DNA of 10,235 bases from Syntrophomonadaceae bacterium (lineage in GTDB: Bacteria; Bacillota_D; Dethiobacteria; DTU022). The notes under the pieces were generated by a model. It saw nothing but the letters and a program-made list of their open reading frames with translations, searched no databases and had not been told where the DNA came from. How positions within the stretch are numbered: the stretch's first letter is position 1; every line of letters starts with the position of its first letter. The position numbers were made by a program, and so were the translations under genes. Location of the stretch: positions 1 to 10,235 of the forward strand of contig PUNU01000116.1 in the NCBI GenBank assembly GCA_003551865.1, read 5' to 3'. Shown here one piece after another: positions 5,569-10,235 of the stretch.

Positions 5569-6924
5569 ATGCAGGATACTGGAGGACATCTGATTGACCG
5601 GGTTGCTCCCGGTTCCCCGGCCGATAAAGCGGGAGTCCGGCCGGGTTGGAGACTGCTGAAAATCGACAACCGCACCGTGAGCGATATCATTGACTATAAA
5701 ATCATGGAGGCGGATGATCAACTAAGCCTGCTGTTGGAGACTGCGGATGGAAGCCTGCGGCGCCTGCGGATTAAAAAGGAAGCCGGCACGCCCCTGGGAT
5801 TGGGCTTCGAACCGCCGACCCTCTCCGGCCTCCAGCGCTGCCGTAACCGCTGTATTTTTTGTTTTGTCGATCAAAACCCGCCCGGCATGCGCCCATCCCT
5901 GTACCTTAAAGATGACGACTACCGCTTATCTTTTATTTACGGTAATTTTATCACTCTAAACCGGCTAACCGGCCGTGATTTGCAGCGAATAATAAAACTG
6001 CAGTTGAGCCCGCTTTACGTGTCCGTCCATTCCACGAACCCGGAACTGCGCCGGGTAATGTTTGGCAGCAAAAACGCCAACCGGGGCCTGCTCAATTTAA
6101 TCCAGCTGGTGAAAGCGGGAATAAAAATCCACGCCCAGGTCGTGCTCTGCCCCGGCTACAACACCGGGCGGGAAATGATGCGGACTATTAAGGATCTTTA
6201 CCGGTTGGGGCCGAATATCCTCAGCGTGGCCCTGGTCCCCGTCGGTTTAACCGGACACCGCACCGGCCTGCCCCCGCTTAGACGTTTCACCCCCGGCGAA
6301 GCGATAAATTTGCTCGAAAAGACCGAAGAGATGCAGGAATTATTTCTAAAGCGGAGAGGAAGCCGCTTCGTATTTGCCGCCGACGAGTTCTATCTGCTTG
6401 CCGGCCGGCCCCCGCCCGGGGAGCAGGCATACGAAGGTTACCCGCAGCTGGAAAACGGGGTGGGCCTGGTCCGCATTTTTTGGGATGAATTGGAATCAAT
6501 CGACACCGGGGTATTGTCCGGTTTGCCGGGGAAACTAAAAATTACCATGGTCACATGTCGGGCGGTTCAGCCTCTGCTTGAAAGGCTGGCGGGCCGGCTA
6601 AATGCATTTACGAATATAGAGGCCAACACGGTGGTTGCCGAAAACCGGTTTTTCGGTGAAGAAGTGACCACCGCCGGGCTTTTAACCGGGGGAGACCTGC
6701 TGGGTGCGCTTGAAGGAATAGAACCCGGCGATGTAGTATTTATACCGCACACGCTGTTAAAAGATCGCAGCAACCTCTTTTTGGACGGCATGAGCACTGC
6801 GGAACTGGAGCAAAAGCTGGGGGTCCCGATTTATGCCGCAAGCGGACCGGGGGAACTGGTTGAAAAAATCCGTGAGCACACAGCCTGCCCCGGGCGCTTG
6901 GACGGAAGGAGCCTGGAATCTTGA
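5569..6924 (+). CDS. PDZ / radical-SAM-like DUF512 protein, function unknown
   Basis: The 451-residue protein has three parts. Residues 8-70 resemble a PDZ-like peptide-binding domain (VAPGSPADKAGVRPGWRLL, then IDNRTV). Residues 85-235 form a radical-SAM-like core with Cys91, Cys95 and Cys98 in CRNRCIFC, the CxxxCxxC spacing that binds a 4Fe-4S cluster. Residues 236-440 are the DUF512 region, including NRFFGEEVTTAGLLTGGDLL (359-378) and GDVVFIPHTLL (387-397). This architecture is the cyanobacterial/clostridial family known as TIGR03279-like; to my knowledge no reaction has been shown. The start is ATG 5569 with AAGGTG seven bases upstream; it lies 11 bases after fni. The stop TGA overlaps the TTG start of der (TTGA). 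Its steady place beside der in clostridial genomes hints at a ribosome or translation-related role, which is inference only. Confidence 0.9.
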   Translation: MQDTGGHLIDRVAPGSPADKAGVRPGWRLLKIDNRTVSDIIDYKIMEADDQLSLLLETADGSLRRLRIKKEAGTPLGLGFEPPTLSGLQRCRNRCIFCFVDQNPPGMRPSLYLKDDDYRLSFIYGNFITLNRLTGRDLQRIIKLQLSPLYVSVHSTNPELRRVMFGSKNANRGLLNLIQLVKAGIKIHAQVVLCPGYNTGREMMRTIKDLYRLGPNILSVALVPVGLTGHRTGLPPLRRFTPGEAINLLEKTEEMQELFLKRRGSRFVFAADEFYLLAGRPPPGEQAYEGYPQLENGVGLVRIFWDELESIDTGVLSGLPGKLKITMVTCRAVQPLLERLAGRLNAFTNIEANTVVAENRFFGEEVTTAGLLTGGDLLGALEGIEPGDVVFIPHTLLKDRSNLFLDGMSTAELEQKLGVPIYAASGPGELVEKIREHTACPGRLDGRSLES

Positions 6925-8252
6925 GCGAAAACATTGTTGCCATAGTGGGCAGGCCTAATGTAGGCAAATCGACCCTGTTCAACCGCCTCACCGCGGCCAG
7001 GACGGCAATCGAGGAAAAACAACCGGGGATTACCAGGGATCGCCTATACGGTATAGCCGAATGGCGCGGGCGCAGCCTGGTAATTATCGATACCGGCGGT
7101 ATAACCTTCGGCAAAGTTGACGAAATAGCCACCCAGGTCCGGCGGCAGGTCGAACTGGCCATAGAAGAATCGAAGGTGATCATTTATCTCCTTGACGGTA
7201 GGGAAGGCCTTACCCCCCTGGACGAAGAAATAGCCGACTTGCTCAGGCGCAGCGGCAAAACGGTGATCCCGGTTATCAATAAAATTGACCTGCTTGAACT
7301 GGAAAGTTTAAAATACGATTTTTACGGCCTGGGCTTTGGAGATCCTCTGCCGGTTTCCGCCGCGCACGGCAAAGGGACCGGCGAGCTCCTGGATCGAATC
7401 TGTGAAATGCTGCCCCGGGCTGAAGAAGCGGATCGGCTCTACCCCGAAGGGGCAATTAAGGCGGCCATTATCGGCAGGCCCAACGTGGGCAAATCGTCAC
7501 TGATCAATGCAATACTGGGCAAAAACAGGGTTATAGTTCATCCCCGGCCTGGAACCACAAGAGAAGCGGTCGATACCTACCTGGAATTTGACGGCCAGCC
7601 CTGCGTGTTAATTGATACCGCCGGGATGCGGCGCAAAAGCAAGGTTAAAGACGCAGTTGAGTACTACAGTGTGCTGCGTTCCCTCAAGGCGGTGCAAAGA
7701 GCCGATTTGGCCCTGCTCGTAATTGACGGAGAAACAGGCATTGCGGAACAAGATCAACGCCTGGCCGGTTATGTTGACCAGGCCGGGAAAGGCCTGGTCA
7801 TGGTAATTAACAAATGGGACCTGGTTCGGGGTGGTGAAGGTGCCCGGGAGCACTTTTTGGAGGATCTTGACCGCATGTTTAACTTTGTGCCCTACGCGCC
7901 GGCCGTTTTTGTTTCCGCCCTGACCGGGTGGAAACTGGACGGAATATTTCCGCTGATCAAGCAGGCCTGGCAGGAACAGCATAAACGCATTTCAACAGCC
8001 CTTTTAAACGAACTGGTCGAAGATGCCCTTACCGTAAATCCGCCGCCCCCGGTCAAGGGGAAAACGGTAAAAATATTTTACGCCACCCAGCCGGAAGTTA
8101 AACCGCCCACTTTCGTTTTTTTTGTCAATGAGCCGGATTTGCTTCATTTTTCTTACCGGCGCTACCTGGAAAACAGACTGCGTGAAGCCTTTAATTTTTA
8201 CGGCACGCCGATTGTCTTAAAGTTTAAAAAGCGGCAACGGAAAGGAGGATGA
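6921..8252 (+). CDS. der: ribosome-associated GTPase Der (EngA)
   Basis: Der is an essential double GTPase that assists maturation of the 50S ribosomal subunit. The 443 residues show two complete G domains. The first has GRPNVGKS (10-17), PGITRD (35-40), DTGG (57-60) and NKID (120-123). The second has GRPNVGKS (185-192), PGTTRE (210-215), DTAG (232-235) with the following MRRKSKV, NKWD (297-300) and SAL (332-334). The C-terminal KH-like domain (about 355-440) ends in the usual SYRRYLENRLREAF region. Length is close to the B. subtilis protein (436). TTG 6921 is chosen because AAGGAG (6906-6911) stands nine bases upstream and the protein then begins MSENIVAIVGRPN as expected. It overlaps the preceding stop by sharing TG. 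Confidence 0.97.
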   Translation: MSENIVAIVGRPNVGKSTLFNRLTAARTAIEEKQPGITRDRLYGIAEWRGRSLVIIDTGGITFGKVDEIATQVRRQVELAIEESKVIIYLLDGREGLTPLDEEIADLLRRSGKTVIPVINKIDLLELESLKYDFYGLGFGDPLPVSAAHGKGTGELLDRICEMLPRAEEADRLYPEGAIKAAIIGRPNVGKSSLINAILGKNRVIVHPRPGTTREAVDTYLEFDGQPCVLIDTAGMRRKSKVKDAVEYYSVLRSLKAVQRADLALLVIDGETGIAEQDQRLAGYVDQAGKGLVMVINKWDLVRGGEGAREHFLEDLDRMFNFVPYAPAVFVSALTGWKLDGIFPLIKQAWQEQHKRISTALLNELVEDALTVNPPPPVKGKTVKIFYATQPEVKPPTFVFFVNEPDLLHFSYRRYLENRLREAFNFYGTPIVLKFKKRQRKGG

Positions 8253-8255
8253 TCC

Positions 8256-8843
8256 GTGAATATTGTGGTTTTAATTATCGCTTATCTTCTTGGTTCCCTG
8301 CCCTTCGGCTATGTGCTGACCAAAATCTTTCATAAGATCGATATCAGGAAACACGGCAGCAAGAATATCGGTGCGACCAACGTATTGAGGGTGCTGGGCT
8401 GGAGGGCCGCCCTGCCGGTCTTTATCCTGGACTTTGCCAAGGGCCTGGTTGCGGTCCTGCTGGCAAAAGCAGTTAGTGATATCCCGGCCGTTTACCTCGG
8501 CGCCGGACTGCTGGCTATGATCGGTCACAGCTTCCCGGTTTTTTTGAAATTCAGGGGCGGCAAAGCCGCCGCTGCCGGGATCGGGGTGCTGGCCGCCCTG
8601 TCAGGCTGGGTTACCCTGATCCTGATCGCCTGGGCCGGCCTGATTATATATATCTTCCGCTACGTTTCTCTTGGTTCTATTATCGGCTCGATAACGGTTC
8701 CTTTACTGTTCTGGCTGCTTGGCTTTGATATGATGTATGTCCTTTTCGGTATAGGCATGGCCCTGCTGGTGGTAGCGCGCCACCACTCCAATATAAGCCG
8801 CCTGTTAAGCGGCACAGAATCAAAATTAGGTCGGAAAGGTTGA
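8256..8843 (+). CDS. plsY: acyl-phosphate:glycerol-3-phosphate acyltransferase PlsY
   Basis: PlsY is an integral membrane enzyme that transfers an acyl group from acyl-phosphate to glycerol-3-phosphate, the first step of phosphatidic acid synthesis. The 195-residue protein is strongly hydrophobic, with segments near 3-23, 53-72, 77-95, 108-133 and 140-175. Family motif 1 is GSKNIGATNVLRVLG (34-48, Ser35 and Arg45). Motif 2 is KFRGGKAAAAG (98-108), and motif 3 is RHHSNISRLLSGTE (175-188). In motif 2 the usual GGKGVAT reads GGKAAAA, an unusual change in the phosphate loop. GTG at 8256 has a perfect AAAGGAGG (8241-8248) seven bases upstream, inside the end of der. Length is normal (about 190-210). 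In many clostridia gpsA, which makes the substrate, follows; here the next gene is an HD protein. Confidence 0.95.
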   Translation: MNIVVLIIAYLLGSLPFGYVLTKIFHKIDIRKHGSKNIGATNVLRVLGWRAALPVFILDFAKGLVAVLLAKAVSDIPAVYLGAGLLAMIGHSFPVFLKFRGGKAAAAGIGVLAALSGWVTLILIAWAGLIIYIFRYVSLGSIIGSITVPLLFWLLGFDMMYVLFGIGMALLVVARHHSNISRLLSGTESKLGRKG

Positions 8844-8849
8844 AGAATC

Positions 8850-10043
8850 GTGATCAAAAAAGAGTTCCTGGAACTGCTGTTCGAGGCGGCGAGCATTCAG
8901 CGCTGGAATGACCATATCCGGCCCGAGCACTTTACCGAGCTGGACAAGCAGGCCCAAAAAATGGTTTATGCTTTTGTGCTGGCCAAGACCGAAGAATCAG
9001 ACCACGGCGCCGAAATTAACTGGCGGCGGCTGATCGAGGGCGGGCTCTTTGAGTTTATGCACCGCATAGTGTTGACCGATATAAAACCACCGGTCTATTA
9101 CAAGCTGATGGCCGAAAAAGGCGAACAGCTAAACCGCTGGGTGCTCGACAGGCTCAAAGACAGGGTAACAGGCTTAAAAGAAGACCTGTTTCCTTTAATG
9201 GCGCAGTATTTCCAGACGCCCTCGCATGACAGGCTTGAGAAACGTATTTTAAAAGCGGCCCACTACCTGGCGACAAACTGGGAGTTTAAAATTATCTACC
9301 GCCTCAACGAAGGGCTTTTCGGCCTTGATGAGACCAACACGGCGATTGCCAACCAAATAGAAGAGCACTATGACCTGGCCGGGGTGCAGAAACTGGCTCT
9401 GGGTAAAAAAACCAGCAACTTTCTGGATCTGGTCGGCCAGCTGCGCTTTCAGCAGAGGTGGGCCCAGTCACCGCGGGTGCCGAAGACCTCTGTCATGGGC
9501 CACATGCTGATCGTGGCAATGATGAGCTACTTATGTTCAATCGAACTGGACGCCTGCGCAAAAAGGATCTATAACAACTATTTTGCCGCCCTTTTTCACG
9601 ATCTGCCCGAAGTGCTGACCCGGGATATCGTCTCGCCGGTTAAAAGATCGGTGCCCGGCCTGGAAGATATAATCAACGAGATCGAGCACCGGCAGCTGGA
9701 GGAAAGAATATTTCCCCTCCTGCCCGTGGAATGGCACAACGAACTGAAATACTTTACGGAAAACGAGTTTGCCAGCAAAATAATTGAAGGTAAAGAGGTT
9801 AAATTCGTCGGGTCTGAAGAAATAAACAAACACTACAATGAAGATCGCTTTTCCCCGCTGGACGGGGAAATTATCAAAATCTGCGATCAGCTGGCCGCTT
9901 ACATCGAAACTTTTCTTTCGATATCGCACGGGATCAAGTCCAGTCACCTGGAAGAAGGTAACCGGAAACTATACAGCCTCTACAGCGACCGGGTTTTGGC
10001 CGGTATCGATTTCGGGCGGTTGTTCGACTACTTTAAGGTTTAG
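8850..10043 (+). CDS. tandem YfbR-like HD-domain protein (second copy intact)
   Basis: The C-terminal half (191-397) matches the YfbR family of HD-domain 5'-deoxynucleotidases, which hydrolyse dNMPs to deoxynucleosides with a divalent metal. Arg203-Trp204 lie fifteen residues before His218, then come His250-Asp251, Glu254, Asp259 and Asp346. Spacings equal those of E. coli YfbR (R18-W19, H33, H68-D69, E72, D77, D137). The N-terminal half (6-182) aligns with the same pattern. FLELL and QRW (17-19) match FLDLV and QRW (202-204) without a gap; IVLTDIKPPV (73-82) matches EVLTRDIVSPV (254-264); RILKAAHYLA (132-141) matches EIIKICDQLA (340-349); DLAGV matches VLAGI. In the first copy the ligands are replaced by Lys33, Met70-His71 and His138. 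Total length is twice that of YfbR. The GTG start is six bases after plsY with GAAAGG upstream. A deoxynucleotidase role is inferred, not shown. Confidence 0.85.
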   Translation: MIKKEFLELLFEAASIQRWNDHIRPEHFTELDKQAQKMVYAFVLAKTEESDHGAEINWRRLIEGGLFEFMHRIVLTDIKPPVYYKLMAEKGEQLNRWVLDRLKDRVTGLKEDLFPLMAQYFQTPSHDRLEKRILKAAHYLATNWEFKIIYRLNEGLFGLDETNTAIANQIEEHYDLAGVQKLALGKKTSNFLDLVGQLRFQQRWAQSPRVPKTSVMGHMLIVAMMSYLCSIELDACAKRIYNNYFAALFHDLPEVLTRDIVSPVKRSVPGLEDIINEIEHRQLEERIFPLLPVEWHNELKYFTENEFASKIIEGKEVKFVGSEEINKHYNEDRFSPLDGEIIKICDQLAAYIETFLSISHGIKSSHLEEGNRKLYSLYSDRVLAGIDFGRLFDYFKV

Positions 10044-10053
10044 TTTTTTGCCC

Positions 10054-10188
10054 GCCCTCTTCCGAACAGTTCAACTAAGGCAGCAAGCAATTCTCACTTC
10101 CAACCGCTCACCTCTCAAGTGCCTGTAATTCCAATCGGCTCGCTTTATGTTCGCATCTGGCTCGCAACATCTCCGACAGAAAGAGGGC
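10054..10188. repeat. inverted repeat GCCCTCTT / AAGAGGGC
   Basis: GCCCTCTT at 10054-10061 is mirrored perfectly by AAGAGGGC at 10181-10188, 119 bases apart. It could bound a folded RNA or a small mobile remnant of about 135 bases. No target-site duplication is seen, and eight bases is short. Confidence 0.25.
10137..10165 (+). repeat. direct repeat GGCTCGC, 22-base period, TCGC every 11 bases
   Basis: GGCTCGC occurs at 10137-10143 and 10159-10165, with TTCGC between them. The core TCGC thus begins at 10140, 10151 and 10162, an exact 11-base spacing, so all three face the same side of the helix. It lies about 60 bases upstream of TTGACA at 10224 and could be a regulator site for the next gene. 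Confidence 0.3.
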
Positions 10189-10223
10189 TATTCTAATAAT
10201 TACCAAATCATACTTTTAACGCC

Positions 10224-10229
10224 TTGACA
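10224..10229 (+). promoter_or_regulatory. -35-like TTGACA for a gene beyond the window
   Basis: A perfect TTGACA stands in AT-rich intergenic DNA six bases from the right edge. The -10 region would lie outside the window, so this is half of a possible promoter only. Confidence 0.3.
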
Positions 10230-10235
10230 GGTCAC

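Larger units (their letters stand above)
10044..10235. other. non-coding region after the operon
   Basis: No coding frame is supported. A T run follows the stop codon of the HD gene at once (10044-10049), but no GC-rich stem precedes it, so a proper intrinsic terminator is not visible. The stretch contains an 8-base inverted repeat, a helically phased TCGC repeat and a -35-like box near the edge. On the minus strand a frame of about 38 codons ending near 10073 is open, but it lacks a good start and I recognise nothing in it. Confidence 0.5.

Noticed and set aside
10070..10190. Minus-strand 38-codon frame in the right spacer as a gene or transposase remnant
   Set aside because: There is no suitable start codon with a ribosome site and no recognisable motif, and the length is within chance.

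Overview
The window looks like chromosomal DNA of a Clostridia-type Firmicute, probably of the Peptococcaceae / thermophilic-clostridia kind. Three points support this: the gene order cmk, plsC, ispH fused to ribosomal protein S1, type 2 IPP isomerase, PDZ/radical-SAM DUF512 protein, der, plsY; the AroH-type chorismate mutase as in Bacillus; and frequent TTG and GTG starts with AGGAG-type ribosome sites. The genus cannot be fixed from the sequence alone.

Layout. Positions 1-370 are clearly richer in A+T than the rest. They hold a possible minus-strand gene start that runs off the left edge (1-162) and a roughly 200-base gene-free spacer with short inverted repeats. From 371 to 10043 nine genes lie on the plus strand with gaps of at most about 60 bases, several stop/start overlaps and no convincing internal terminator: aroH, cmk, plsC, ispH-S1, fni, a DUF512 radical-SAM protein, der, plsY, and a double HD-domain protein. 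This reads as one operon. Positions 10044-10235 are non-coding and end with a -35-like TTGACA that may belong to the next gene.

How the genes fit together. The cluster is a growth and housekeeping operon. Cmk makes CDP from CMP for DNA, RNA and CDP-activated lipids. PlsY and PlsC perform the two acylations that turn glycerol-3-phosphate into phosphatidic acid. IspH is the last step of the MEP isoprenoid pathway, and the type 2 isomerase next to it balances its two products. The S1 half of the fusion and Der both serve the ribosome. AroH (chorismate to prephenate) is probably the remnant of the aromatic-amino-acid block that often precedes cmk. The HD protein resembles YfbR, a 5'-deoxynucleotidase, and would fit nucleotide balance alongside Cmk.

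The most interesting observations are: (1) the last protein appears to be a full tandem duplication of a YfbR-like domain whose first copy has lost its metal ligands; (2) the IspH half has unusual residues at otherwise conserved active-site positions; (3) the S1 half ends in a very acidic Glu/Ala tail; (4) PlsY has Ala where a phosphate-loop Gly is expected; (5) the IspH start lies in a 9-base tandem duplication that duplicates the GTG start. No CRISPR array, tRNA, rRNA, insertion sequence or phage gene is visible.
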